Shown here piece by piece: positions 27,906 to 36,530 of a stretch of 64,000 nt of DNA. Location of the stretch: the NCBI RefSeq assembly GCF_000949865.1, contig NZ_JWJH01000008.1, positions 62,001 to 126,000 of the forward strand, in the 5' to 3' direction. Made by a program: the position numbers and the translations under genes. The notes under the pieces are model-generated. The model was not told the origin of the DNA and did not search any database. It worked only from the letters and a program-made list of their open reading frames with translations. This DNA is from Rhizobium nepotum 39/7 (GTDB lineage: Bacteria; Pseudomonadota; Alphaproteobacteria; Rhizobiales; Rhizobiaceae). The stretch's first letter is position 1. Each line of letters begins with the position of its first letter.

Positions 27906-28559
27906 TTATCCTCGAATGCTCGGCACCGGCGTATTGAGCAACTGCTGCTCCCACAAATACGCGATGCCGCTGCCGGCGGCATGTTGCTTGAGCACGTCCG
28001 TCAGCTCTGCGGCGTGCGCGGTTCTGGCCCAGTCACGTTGCCATTCGGAGGCCAGCGCCAGCCAGGTCATCATGTTCGCACCAGCCGCGATCATGCGCTG
28101 GATGGCGACTTCATGAGCCTCGACCGAAGTCCCGCCCGAGGCGTCGGTGATGACCGTGACATCCCAGCCTTCGCCCAGCGCCTGGATCACCGGCATCGCG
28201 ACGCAAACCTCGGTCCATAGGCCGGCAATGATGAGTTGCTTGCGGCCTGTCGCCTTGACAGCATCCACCACCTTCCGGTCCTCCCAGGTATTGATGAACG
28301 TCCGGTCGATTACCTCCTGGCCCGGGAATACATCGGTGATCTGAGGAAAAATGAGTCCGCCCCGGTCCGCGATTACACTTGTCAAAATGGTAGGCACACC
28401 AAACGCCTTGGCTGCCTTTGCCAGAGCCGTCGAATTGTTCACCACCATATGCGGATCGTGGCTGTTCAGGTTCGTGAGCTGGTACGGCTGGTGGTCGATG
28501 AGAACGAGTACGGAATCTTCAGGACGAAGAAGTGAATCAAGGCCGTTACGAAAGGTCAT
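27906..28559 (-). CDS. Isochorismatase-family hydrolase (YcaC-like)
   Basis: A 217-residue cysteine hydrolase. The family triad is visible as the Asp in VLVLIDHQPYQ, and the Cys in GLWTEVCVAMPV; DASGGTSVEAHE follows. YcaC-type members form octameric rings and hydrolyse unknown amide-type substrates. It is opposite a LysR gene across about 155 bp, if that gene starts at its TTG codon. Confidence 0.87.
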   Translation of the reverse strand: MTFRNGLDSLLRPEDSVLVLIDHQPYQLTNLNSHDPHMVVNNSTALAKAAKAFGVPTILTSVIADRGGLIFPQITDVFPGQEVIDRTFINTWEDRKVVDAVKATGRKQLIIAGLWTEVCVAMPVIQALGEGWDVTVITDASGGTSVEAHEVAIQRMIAAGANMMTWLALASEWQRDWARTAHAAELTDVLKQHAAGSGIAYLWEQQLLNTPVPSIRG

Positions 28560-28714
28560 GAATACATCCTATGCTAGCGTCGTTGGTGAATAGGGCTTCG
28601 AACGGGACATGCGCGGAGTTCCGCGCTCCCGGACGGCCAAAACTTGTCATCCCCATTTGTGATGCGGTAGTACTCTTTGCCGTTAAGCTGTGTCGCAAAA
28701 ACGGGAACGCTGAC

Positions 28715-29599
28715 TTGGACATCGTCGAGCTTGAAACCTTTGTGGAAGTTGCCGATGCCGGCGGAATTTCAGCCGCGGCGCTTCGCTTGGGCGTCTCCAA
28801 GTCTATGGTCAGCAGACGGCTCATCCGGCTTGAGCAGGAACTTGGCGTCCAGCTCCTTGCAAGGACGACCAGGGGCGCGGCTCTAACCGAAGCCGGGGCG
28901 ACATTCCGGGACTATGCCGCCAGAGCCTGCGCGGAAATCGACGTCGCCAGGGAAACCATTCTGCCCGCCGGCGAGCTTCGCGGTCGCCTGAGGGTTGCCG
29001 CACCGCTGTCCTTTGGTCCAACCCATTTCGCTTCCGTGCTGGCGGAAATGGCACGACGCCACCCTCTCCTCCACATTCACACATGCTACAGTGATCACGT
29101 CGTCGATCTCATCGCAGAAGGCTACGATTGTGCGATACGGCTCGGTTTTCTTCCGGATTCCAATTTGATCGCCAAACGCGTCGGACCGATCCGCGGTAAA
29201 GTTGTTGCAAGCCCGGACTACATCAGGGCTCATGGAGCGCCCGAAACGTTGCAGGAGCTGTCCGACCATCAGGCGCTGATGCAGGGCACAGAAACCTGGC
29301 AACTTATGGATGGCGATAAACCAGTAACAGTCCGCCCCCAGGGGCGCTTCAAGGCCGACAACGGGAGCGCTCTCGTCGCCGCCGCCCTCGCAGGGCTCGG
29401 GATCGCGTACCTGCCCGACGGCCTCATCCATGAGCATATTGCTTCCGGTGCGCTCGTTCCCGTCATGACACGACATCCGGTCCCTTCGGCCGGCATCTAT
29501 GTTGTCCGCCCGCCGGCACAACACCCCGCGCGGAAGATCCGGGTCCTGACCGAGATGCTGATCGAGTGCTTCGATGACGGTACCGCCCCGGGAGCATAG
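28715..29599 (+). CDS. LysR-family regulator (probable TTG start)
   Basis: A LysR protein of 294 residues when started at TTG 28715: LDIVELETFVEVADAGGISA is the normal family N-terminus, and RLIRLEQELGVQLLARTTRG completes the winged helix. The open frame extends back to an ATG at 28571, but those 48 residues have no family character and would leave 12 bp for a divergent promoter. The effector domain shows YDCAIRLGFLPDSNLIAKRV. It probably regulates the divergent isochorismatase-family gene. Confidence 0.85.
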   Translation: MDIVELETFVEVADAGGISAAALRLGVSKSMVSRRLIRLEQELGVQLLARTTRGAALTEAGATFRDYAARACAEIDVARETILPAGELRGRLRVAAPLSFGPTHFASVLAEMARRHPLLHIHTCYSDHVVDLIAEGYDCAIRLGFLPDSNLIAKRVGPIRGKVVASPDYIRAHGAPETLQELSDHQALMQGTETWQLMDGDKPVTVRPQGRFKADNGSALVAAALAGLGIAYLPDGLIHEHIASGALVPVMTRHPVPSAGIYVVRPPAQHPARKIRVLTEMLIECFDDGTAPGA

Positions 29600-29730
29600 C
29601 CCGCCGATTTATCGCCGCGGCTGCCCGGCGGTAAAAGGTTCTCAGAACAAAACGCCACTACGGCGTGATGATGTCTCTGCGGGTTCTACCAACGCCCGCA
29701 AACCCTTGTTTCAGAAAACAAAATGATCAA

Positions 29731-29750
29731 GGCCGCACCGAGGTGCGGCC
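29731..29750. terminator. Perfect 9-bp hairpin between convergent genes
   Basis: GGCCGCACC (29731-29739) and GGTGCGGCC (29742-29750) flank a two-base centre. It is ten bases past the stop of the ene-reductase gene and about 130 bp after the LysR stop. No clear T-run is seen. Confidence 0.55.
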
Positions 29751-29759
29751 TCAACGCGA

Positions 29760-30851
29760 TTATTGGCCTGGCGCGGCGAATGGGGGATAATCCGTATAGC
29801 CTGCGGCACCACCGCCATAGAGCGTGGCCGGGTCCAACGCCGCGAGGGGCGCGAGCATCTTCAGACGGTCCACCAGATCCGGATTGGCGATAAACGGCCG
29901 ACCGAAGGCGAACAAATCCGCCGTGCCATCGGCGAGATGCGACGTCGCAAGTTTGAGATCATATCCGTTGTTGGCGATATAGGTGTTGCGGAAGCGACGG
30001 CGAAGCGATCCGAAGTCGAACGGTGTGACATCGCGCGGCCCACCGGTGGCGCCCTCGACAACATGAATGTAGACGATGCCAAGAGCGTCGAGCTGATCGA
30101 CGATGTAATCAAATTGCGTCTGGGCGTCGCTGCTCGAAACGCCGTTGGCAGGCGAGACCGGCGAAATCCGAATGCCGGTGCGCGCGGCACCGATTTCCCC
30201 GACAACCGCTGCCGTGATTTCCAGCATCAGGCGGGCGCGGTTTTCAACGGAGCCGCCATAGGCGTCCGTGCGGACGTTGGCGCCGTCCTTGGCGAACTGG
30301 TCGAGCAGATAGCCGTTCGCCCCGTGAATCTCGACGCCATCGAAACCGGCCGCAATGGCGTTCGCAGCTGCCTGCCGGAAGTCCTCGACAATCCCCGGAA
30401 GCTCGTCGACTTCGAGGGCACGGGGTTGCGAAACATCAACGAAGGCATTGTTGACGAATGTCTTTGTCTCAGCCCGTATTGCTGAAGGTGCAACCGGTGC
30501 TGCGCCGTTCTCCTGAAGGTCAACATGGCTGATGCGGCCGACGTGCCAGAGTTGCAGGAAAATCCGGCCGCCTTTCGCATGCACGGCGGCGGTAACCTTG
30601 CGCCAGCCCTCGATCTGGGCCTGGGTATAGATGCCGGGCGTGTCCTGGTAGCCCTGTCCCTGCTGCGATATCTGCGTAGCCTCGGAGATGATCAACCCGG
30701 CCGAGGCGCGCTGGCCGTAATATTCTGCGGTGATATCTCCCGGTACGAAACCCGGGCCAGCGCGATTGCGCGTCAAAGGCGCCATCACGATACGATTGGA
30801 GAGGGTCAATGAGCCAAGAGTATAGGGCTCGAACAGCGATTTGATGGTCAT
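29760..30851 (-). CDS. nemA: Old yellow enzyme family ene-reductase (NemA-like)
   Basis: A 363-residue FMN-dependent alkene reductase. The FMN-binding barrel start is NRIVMAPLTRNRAGP, the catalytic region GGRIFLQLWHVGRISH, and FDGVEIHGANGYLLDQFAKD plus FGRPFIANPDLVDRL are classic. Such enzymes reduce N-ethylmaleimide, nitrate esters and other electrophiles with NADPH in the cytoplasm. It follows an SDR gene by 55 bp; a divergent TetR regulator heads the unit, much as NemR controls nemA elsewhere. Confidence 0.92.
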   Translation of the reverse strand: MTIKSLFEPYTLGSLTLSNRIVMAPLTRNRAGPGFVPGDITAEYYGQRASAGLIISEATQISQQGQGYQDTPGIYTQAQIEGWRKVTAAVHAKGGRIFLQLWHVGRISHVDLQENGAAPVAPSAIRAETKTFVNNAFVDVSQPRALEVDELPGIVEDFRQAAANAIAAGFDGVEIHGANGYLLDQFAKDGANVRTDAYGGSVENRARLMLEITAAVVGEIGAARTGIRISPVSPANGVSSSDAQTQFDYIVDQLDALGIVYIHVVEGATGGPRDVTPFDFGSLRRRFRNTYIANNGYDLKLATSHLADGTADLFAFGRPFIANPDLVDRLKMLAPLAALDPATLYGGGAAGYTDYPPFAAPGQ

Positions 30852-30906
30852 AATTCACCTGTGGTGTGCCGCCGTAGCGGTCTATATCTGCTAGATCGCC
30901 TGATGC

Positions 30907-31695
30907 TCAGGCGACCGTACGGTACCGCTCGGCTGGCTGTGCGTTGCCGAAATTGACAAGCATGGCCTGACGTGCGGCTTCAAGCGCATCCCACTGACCC
31001 GCGTCGGGAAGCGGCGGTATGGTCACCGGCTCGCGGCGGTCGAAGCCGACCAGCGCCGCATCGACCAGATCATCCACCTCCATGACGTTGGAGAGCGCAT
31101 TGACGTCGGCGCCGACATGCTCCCAGATCTCGGTGCGTGTCGTGGCGGGAAGGACAGCCTGGACGTAAACGCCCTTCGGTCCCAGTTCGAGGCTCAACCC
31201 CTGCGACAGAAACAGCACAAAAGCTTTGGTCGCACCGTAGACCGTCATGCCGAATTCCGGCGCCAGACCGACCACGGAGCCGATGTTGACGATCGCCCCC
31301 TCGCCGGACTTCGCAAGCCGCGGGGCGATGGCGCTGGCAAGCCGCAAAAGTGCGGTCGTGTTGAGCGCAACCAGCCGGGCGACGACATCGGTGCTCTGCT
31401 CGATGAATGTTCCGCCGATGGCCGTTCCGGCATTGTTGACCAGTATCCCAATACGGGCGTCATCGCGCAGCCGCGTCTCTACCGTCGCAAGATCAGCAGG
31501 TTGCGTAAGATCTGCCTGGATGATGTCGACTGCCACGCCATGCTTCTGACGAAGACGGCCTGCTAACGCCTCCATTCTTACTGCGTCTCGGGCAACCAGC
31601 ACGAGGTCGTGTCCACGCCGCGCGAACCGCTCGGCATAAGAAGCTCCGATACCGGTGGAGGCACCGGTGATGAGGACTGATGGAATTGCGGTCAT
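30907..31695 (-). CDS. SDR family oxidoreductase
   Basis: A 262-residue short-chain dehydrogenase. It has ITGASTGIGASYAERFARRG, ILVNNAGTAIGG and the catalytic Ser/Tyr/Lys in NIGSVVGLAPEFGMTVYGAT-K. The substrate is unknown; the subgroup resembles acyl-CoA reductase/DltE-like SDRs. The ATG at 31695 is favoured over upstream in-frame Met codons because the upstream stretch covers the operator repeats. It heads the SDR-ene reductase operon. Confidence 0.87.
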   Translation of the reverse strand: MTAIPSVLITGASTGIGASYAERFARRGHDLVLVARDAVRMEALAGRLRQKHGVAVDIIQADLTQPADLATVETRLRDDARIGILVNNAGTAIGGTFIEQSTDVVARLVALNTTALLRLASAIAPRLAKSGEGAIVNIGSVVGLAPEFGMTVYGATKAFVLFLSQGLSLELGPKGVYVQAVLPATTRTEIWEHVGADVNALSNVMEVDDLVDAALVGFDRREPVTIPPLPDAGQWDALEAARQAMLVNFGNAQPAERYRTVA

Positions 31696-31729
31696 GGCAT
31701 TGCTCTTTTCGCTGATGGGGCCTATATTC

Positions 31730-31771
31730 ATGACGATCATCATGATTAAATCTAAATATGATGACCATCAT
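31730..31771. promoter_or_regulatory. Paired 14-bp dyads, candidate TetR operators
   Basis: ATGACGATCATCAT (31730-31743) and ATGATGACCATCAT (31758-31771) are each near-perfect dyads and resemble one another. Their starts are 28 bp apart. They fill the short region between the divergent SDR and TetR genes. Confidence 0.6.
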
Positions 31772-31806
31772 GTAAATGTCAATGATGCCGGTGGAGAATT
31801 TTAAAA

Positions 31807-32355
31807 ATGAAAGTCAGTCGAGAACAGATGGCGGAGAACCGCCGCCGAATTCTGGAGGTTGCCAGCCGACTGTTTCGCGACAAGGGGTTCGACGCGGTCA
31901 GCGTGGCGGAGGTAATGAAAGCCGCCGGTCTCACTCATGGCGGCTTCTATGGGCATTTCAACTCGAAGGACGATCTGGTCGCACAGACGCTCGCCCATGT
32001 CCTTGCTGCGGATGCGGGCGTAGAAGGTGATTTTCGCGCTTATGTCGGTTCCTATCTTTCGCCGCGTCATCGTGACAATGCCGCCGGTGGTTGCCCAACG
32101 GCGGGCCTTGCTGCGGCCATCCGCCACCAGACCCCGGCGGCGCGCTCGACCATGACGGAGGGTCTCCGCTCGCAGATCGACCGGATAGAAAAGTCACTAC
32201 CGGAGTTGGATCAAACGGACAGGCGAAGCGCAGCAATCGGAAGCTGGGCCGCGATGGTGGGGGCTGTTACCCTCGCCCGGGCGATCGACGATCCGGAATT
32301 GTCCGACGAGATTCTCGAGCAGACACGCTTATGGATAGATACGAGCGTCGGTTAG
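31807..32355 (+). CDS. TetR/AcrR-family regulator
   Basis: A 182-residue TetR repressor. The N-terminal helix-turn-helix is RILEVASRLFRDKGFDAVSV then MKAAGLTHGGFYGHFNSKDD. The C-terminal ligand domain includes GGCPTAGLAAAI with a Cys that could sense electrophiles, as in NemR-like proteins (inference). Divergent from the SDR-ene reductase operon, with two candidate operators between. Confidence 0.88.
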   Translation: MKVSREQMAENRRRILEVASRLFRDKGFDAVSVAEVMKAAGLTHGGFYGHFNSKDDLVAQTLAHVLAADAGVEGDFRAYVGSYLSPRHRDNAAGGCPTAGLAAAIRHQTPAARSTMTEGLRSQIDRIEKSLPELDQTDRRSAAIGSWAAMVGAVTLARAIDDPELSDEILEQTRLWIDTSVG

Positions 32356-32708
32356 ATCGCCGCTTCGACGGATGAAGTGGTTACGGGCATCTTGTAAGGC
32401 CCGTGCTCCTCCAGCGCATCTTTCCACTGAAGTCCATGTTTCAAAACGTAAATGATACGCCCATGGTCCTCAAATCATCCAACCGCTGTCGGACTGGGCG
32501 CTGCCGCCGTTTTTCGTAGCTGCTTGGCGAAAACCTGCGCGACCGGGTGAAAGTCTCTTGGGGCGTCGATACGGCGCCCGATCCGAACGTGGCCCGGGCT
32601 CCAGCACTCGAAGACGACGAGCCCATGCAATTCACTGGACCTAAAGTCTTGCCGTTCGTCTTCGTGCGCGATAATGCATTGGTGTGATAAGCACGCAAGG
32701 AGGATATC
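32356..32708. other. 353-bp gap upstream of the cold-shock gene
   Basis: No complete gene is supported. A plus-strand frame open from 32520 to 32687 (55 codons, ending ...VLPFVFVRDNALV) has protein-like composition but no start codon near its upstream TAG at 32517, so it may be a remnant. The last part should contain the cold-shock promoter and the long 5' leader typical of csp genes. Confidence 0.4.
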
Positions 32709-32912
32709 ATGGCAACTGGTACAGTTAAATTTTTCGCTCAGGATAAAGGTTTCGGTTTCATTACCCCCGACAATGGCGGTCCGGACGTATTCGTCCACAT
32801 CTCCGCCGTAGGTTTCGGTGGCGCCCTTCAGGATGGCCAAAAGGTCAACTACGATATCGGGCAAGATCGCAAGACTGGAAAGTCAAAGGCTGAAAACGTC
32901 AGCGTCATCTAA
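32709..32912 (+). CDS. cspA: Cold-shock domain protein (CspA family)
   Basis: A 67-residue single cold-shock domain, the usual length. RNP1 is DKGFGFITP and RNP2 is VFVHISAV. It binds single-stranded RNA/DNA and melts mRNA structure. AAGGAGG lies just before the ATG. Whether it is cold-induced cannot be told; alphaproteobacteria carry several paralogues. Confidence 0.95.
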   Translation: MATGTVKFFAQDKGFGFITPDNGGPDVFVHISAVGFGGALQDGQKVNYDIGQDRKTGKSKAENVSVI

Positions 32913-32924
32913 CCGAGTGAATTT

Positions 32925-32947
32925 GGCCTCGTCGATTCGACGGGGCC
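32925..32947 (+). terminator. Terminator hairpin after cspA
   Basis: GGCCTCGTCG (32925-32934) and CGACGGGGCC (32938-32947) pair over 10 bp with one G-U in RNA and a three-base loop, 12 bases after the stop codon. No T-run follows. Confidence 0.55.
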
Positions 32948-33185
32948 TGCACCTTCGACCACCCGGAACAGACCGTGTAGCGCACTGGTCCTGGTAAGCT
33001 CGGCTCTAGAACGGCCGCACCGGCGATATGAATAGAGTCCAAGCTCTTCGATCTGCGCGACGCCTGCATCACTGTCGCGGCAACCGTCATGGTTACAGCT
33101 AAATTGCCGACCGCCATCAACCGCCTGCCCCCAGGCAAGGTTGGAAAGAAGGCCGGCGCGGCAACAAAAATGCGTTCCTGTCGCA

Positions 33186-33581
33186 TCAGCCCCCGTACTG
33201 GTCGTCCGTGACCTGCTCCATCCAGTCCACCACCTTGCCGTCCTTGACTTCCTGAAGCGCGATATGGGTCATGGCAACATCGGGTGCAGCCCCGTGCCAA
33301 TGTCTTTCACCGGGTGCGAACCATACGATATCGCCGGGACGGATTTCTTCCACCTGGCCTCCCTCGCGCTGTGCCCAACCGACCCCGGAAACCACGATCA
33401 GGGTCTGGCCGAGCGGATGAGTGTGCCAGGCGGTCCGAGCGCCGGGTTCGAAAGTGACCTGAGCGCCCTGCACCCGCTCGGCATCAAACGGGTTGAAAAG
33501 CGGGTCGATACGGACCGCACCCGTGAACCATGCTTCGGGGCCTTTGGCTGATGCCCGTGTTCCTGCACGCAGTATTTCCAT
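33186..33581 (-). CDS. Cupin domain protein (mandelonitrile-lyase/quercetinase-like)
   Basis: A 131-residue cupin. Motif 1 is [20 protein letters not shown] and motif 2 is [19 protein letters not shown]. This subgroup includes small Mn/Fe cupins next to carboxymuconolactone decarboxylase genes. The ATG at 33581 follows AGGAG; the long in-frame upstream extension is unsupported. Single gene, no obvious partner. Confidence 0.85.
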   Translation of the reverse strand: MEILRAGTRASAKGPEAWFTGAVRIDPLFNPFDAERVQGAQVTFEPGARTAWHTHPLGQTLIVVSGVGWAQREGGQVEEIRPGDIVWFAPGERHWHGAAPDVAMTHIALQEVKDGKVVDWMEQVTDDQYGG

Positions 33582-33889
33582 GGTCAATCTCCTGATTTGG
33601 ATCGTGTGGCGATTTGAATTGGGAATACCCCTCTTGTCCACTGAGGAATGAAAAATCAGATCAGCCTGAGAGGCTCGAAGGTCTTCTCCGAAGCCCGCAA
33701 CCATAACCGTTACGAGGGCCATGCTGCTCTTTTGAGGGCATTTTTCAACACTGGCAGCGTTCTTTCCACCCCTCTTCAAGGGTCGCAACAAAAATCGTCC
33801 GCAGGATTGACTCATTTGTGAAACCGGTTACATTTACTAATGTAAACGGTTTCATAGTCGATATCCGTTGCTTGGAGGAGCAAATTTTC
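33582..33889. other. 308-bp divergent promoter region of the LacI-type sugar operon
   Basis: No gene supported. The half next to the cupin should hold its promoter. The half next to 33890 carries the twin operators at 33819-33854, a candidate promoter (TTGTGA at 33816-33821, 16-bp spacer, TAATGT at 33838-33843), and the GGAGGAG ribosome site for the binding-protein gene. Confidence 0.5.
33819..33854 (+). promoter_or_regulatory. Twin LacI-type operators 22 bp apart
   Basis: Two 14-bp dyads centred on CG, TGAAACCGGTTACA (33819-33832) and TGTAAACGGTTTCA (33841-33854), match the LacI-family pattern. They are also inverted repeats of each other, making a 36-bp near-perfect palindrome. The 22-bp offset puts both on the same DNA face. 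They overlap the candidate -35/-10 elements, so the LacI protein of this operon (38445-39467) should repress here. Confidence 0.72.
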
Positions 33890-34912
33890 ATGTTTAGACA
33901 TTTGATGGCTGCCGCCGCGATGGTGCTGGCGGCCGGCACGTCCGTGCACGCGCAGGAACAGAGCTTCAAGATCGGTCTTTCCAATTCGTTCGTCGGCAGC
34001 GAGTGGCGCACGCAGATGATCGAGGAAGCCCAGGCTGCCGCGAAAGCGTGGGGCGAAAAGGGCGTCAAGGTCGAAGTCGTCGTTCAGAGCGGCAATGTCG
34101 ATGTGCAGGGGCAGATCGGTCATATCCGCAATTTCATGAACCAGGGCGTTGATGCGATCCTTATCAATCCCGGCAGCCCGACGGCTTTCGATCCGATCTT
34201 CGCGCAGGCGAAAGCACGCAACATTCTCGTTATCGCCACCGATGCCGAAGTTTCTTCGAAGGATGCGATTTATGTCGGCATCGACCAGAAGGCCTGGGCG
34301 GCGCAGTCCGCGCAATGGCTTGCGGATACGCTGAAGGGCAAGGGAAGCGTCGTCGCCATTAACGGCATCGCCGGCAATCCCGCCAATGAAGCGCGCGTCG
34401 CCGGTTACCGCGAAGTGTTCAAGAAATATCCTGACATCAAGGTGCTGAACGAAGCCAATGCGAGCTGGGATCAGGCGCAGGGCCAGCAGGCCATGCAGAA
34501 CCTTCTCGCCACCTATCCGGATATCAGCGGCGTCTGGGTGCAGGACGGCATGGCCGATGGCGCATGGCGCGCAATCGAAGCCGCCGGCAAGACCAAGGGC
34601 ATTGCCGCAACAGGTGAAATCCGCAAGGACTTCATGACGCGCTGGGAAGCCGAAAAATTCAACTCCGGCGCTTCGGTCAATCCTCCTGGTGTGATGGCCA
34701 GCGCGCTCAACGTTGCTGTGCTGAAGCTGCAGGGCAAGGAATTCAAGGACGGCATTTTCGGCGGCACCTATGGCAATGCTGTCTATATTCCGATCCCCTT
34801 CGTCAGCACCGACAACCTCGCGGACAACATCAAGGCCGCCGATGGCAAGCCGGGCTACTGGTCCGTCACGGCAACCGTGACGCCGGAGCAGGCTGGCGAG
34901 TTCTTCAAATAA
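33890..34912 (+). CDS. Periplasmic sugar-binding protein
   Basis: A 340-residue RbsB-type binding protein. Signal peptide MFRHLMAAAAMVLAAGTSVH, cleaved near HA-QE. Mature blocks include FKIGLSNSFVGSEWRTQMIE, GVDAILINPGSPTAFDPIF and GVWVQDGMADGAWRAIEAAG. It feeds the two permeases encoded downstream. The ATG at 33890 follows GGAGGAG; the upstream in-frame ATG at 33818 lies at the operator and is rejected. The sugar is unknown; context suggests a glycoside or modified sugar. Confidence 0.92.
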   Translation: MFRHLMAAAAMVLAAGTSVHAQEQSFKIGLSNSFVGSEWRTQMIEEAQAAAKAWGEKGVKVEVVVQSGNVDVQGQIGHIRNFMNQGVDAILINPGSPTAFDPIFAQAKARNILVIATDAEVSSKDAIYVGIDQKAWAAQSAQWLADTLKGKGSVVAINGIAGNPANEARVAGYREVFKKYPDIKVLNEANASWDQAQGQQAMQNLLATYPDISGVWVQDGMADGAWRAIEAAGKTKGIAATGEIRKDFMTRWEAEKFNSGASVNPPGVMASALNVAVLKLQGKEFKDGIFGGTYGNAVYIPIPFVSTDNLADNIKAADGKPGYWSVTATVTPEQAGEFFK

Positions 34913-34919
34913 GACCGGC

Positions 34920-34949
34920 TTCGGGCTGGCGGTCATTTGCCAGCCCGAA
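34920..34949 (+). terminator. Intercistronic hairpin after binding-protein gene
   Basis: TTCGGGCTGGC (34920-34930) and GCCAGCCCGAA (34939-34949) form a perfect 11-bp stem with an eight-base loop, five bases after the stop. As in the pentitol operon it separates binding-protein and ATPase genes and likely causes partial termination or mRNA 3' protection. Confidence 0.65.
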
Positions 34950-35036
34950 TTTCGCAATTTCTTGTGCGGACGACGCGTTCTTTTCCGTCTCCGCCAGTGA
35001 CGAAACACAATGACAAGCACAATTCGGGGACATGCG

Positions 35037-36530
35037 ATGGCGAACGCTCTGGAAGCGGCCGGCATAACGAAGAATTTTGGCGCCGTGCGGGCGCTTTCCG
35101 CCGGCAGGCTGACCGTCGGCCGTGGTGAAATCCACGCGCTGCTCGGCGCGAATGGTTGCGGCAAGAGCACGCTCTGCAAGATCGTTGCGGGCGCGGTTGC
35201 GCCGACCAGCGGAACGATCCGGTTCAACGGCGAGGACGTGCGCTTCAGAAGTCCCCGTGACGCCGAAAACGCCGGCATCGCGCTGTTTTACCAGGAACTC
35301 AGCCTCATCCCGCAGCTTTCCGTTGCCGACAATATTTTTCTCGGGCGCGAGCCGAAACGCGGCGTTTTCGTCGATAGCAAGGCCTTGAAAACCGAGGCGC
35401 GCAAGCTGATTGCGCTTTTCGACGGAGTTGCCGGTAAAGGGCTGGAGCCGGATGCGATCGTTGGCAATCTGCCGCCCGATCAGCGCCAGCTCGTCGAAAT
35501 CCTCAAGGTCTTCGCTCAGAATGCCAGCCTCATGATCATGGATGAGGCAACGGCAGCCCTCGATGGCCGCCAGTCCCAGCGTTTTTTCGAGATCCTCAGG
35601 GCCAAGAAGGCCGACGGCATCTCCACCATCATGATTTCCCACCGGCTCGATGAGGTTTTCGCGGTCTGCGACCGCATCACCGTCATGCGTAACGGCGCGA
35701 CCATCTCCGAACTCGACACAACCGCCACCACCCGCGAAACCGTCGTGCACGACATGGTCGGTGATGTCCGCGCCGCGCCCGCCCGCCAGCAGGGACGCGC
35801 AGGCGCAGCGCCCAGCCTGAAGGTAACGGATGTTGCGGGCGAGGGCGTTCGCGGTGTCACTCTGGAAGCCTATCCGGGCGAAATCATCGGCTTGGCCGGC
35901 CTGCAGGGTCAAGGCCAGTCTGCCTTGCTGAAGGGCCTGTTCGGCGCCAGCCCCTTTGCCGCAGGGCAAATCCAGTTCGAGGGCCGAGACATCGTTATCG
36001 GCAAGCCTTCGCAAGCGGTTCACAGCGGTTTTGCCTATGTGTCGGGCGATCGCGGTCGCGATGCCTCCCTTCAGGGCCGGTCGATCTTTGAAAATCTCGT
36101 CGCGGCTCTCATGGTGCGCGAAAAGATGCGGCTGGTCCGGCCCGCGACGCTGAAGCCGCGTGTGCAGAAGGTTGCGGACGATATGAAGACGAAGTTCGCG
36201 GGCCTGGACATGCCGATCGGCACACTTTCGGGCGGCAACCAGCAGAAGATCTTCATTTCCCGCTGGCTTGCCACCTCGCCGAAACTGCTGCTGCTCGACG
36301 ACCCGACCAAGGGCATCGATCTTGGCGCCAAGGCCGATCTCTTCGCGCTGATGCGGCAGCAGGCCGATGCCGGAGCGACCATTCTTTTCTATTCCTCGGA
36401 AGATGCGGAAATCCTCGAATATGCCGACCGCATTCTCGTGTTCAACGGCGGGCGCATTTCTGCGGAGCTGACCGGAGCCGACATGACATCCGTAAACATG
36501 ACCCGCGCCGCCTATGGAGACGCCGCATGA
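35037..36530 (+). CDS. ABC sugar transporter ATPase, double domain
   Basis: A 497-residue twin ATPase. Walker A of the first half is GANGCGKST at 37-45; its Walker B reads LMIMDEATAALD, with Ala where Pro is usual. The second half has [17 protein letters not shown] and LLLLDDPTKGIDLG, with Asp in place of the catalytic Glu. One or both sites may be weakened, as is common for the second half of this class. The ATG at 35037 follows GGGGA. It overlaps the first permease gene by four bases. Confidence 0.9.
   Translation: MANALEAAGITKNFGAVRALSAGRLTVGRGEIHALLGANGCGKSTLCKIVAGAVAPTSGTIRFNGEDVRFRSPRDAENAGIALFYQELSLIPQLSVADNIFLGREPKRGVFVDSKALKTEARKLIALFDGVAGKGLEPDAIVGNLPPDQRQLVEILKVFAQNASLMIMDEATAALDGRQSQRFFEILRAKKADGISTIMISHRLDEVFAVCDRITVMRNGATISELDTTATTRETVVHDMVGDVRAAPARQQGRAGAAPSLKVTDVAGEGVRGVTLEAYPGEIIGLAGLQGQGQSALLKGLFGASPFAAGQIQFEGRDIVIGKPSQAVHSGFAYVSGDRGRDASLQGRSIFENLVAALMVREKMRLVRPATLKPRVQKVADDMKTKFAGLDMPIGTLSGGNQQKIFISRWLATSPKLLLLDDPTKGIDLGAKADLFALMRQQADAGATILFYSSEDAEILEYADRILVFNGGRISAELTGADMTSVNMTRAAYGDAA

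Noticed and set aside
33812-35278. 488-codon minus-strand frame opposite the sugar-binding protein gene
   Set aside because: It would cross the LacI-type operator region and is antisense to a signal-peptide-bearing binding protein.
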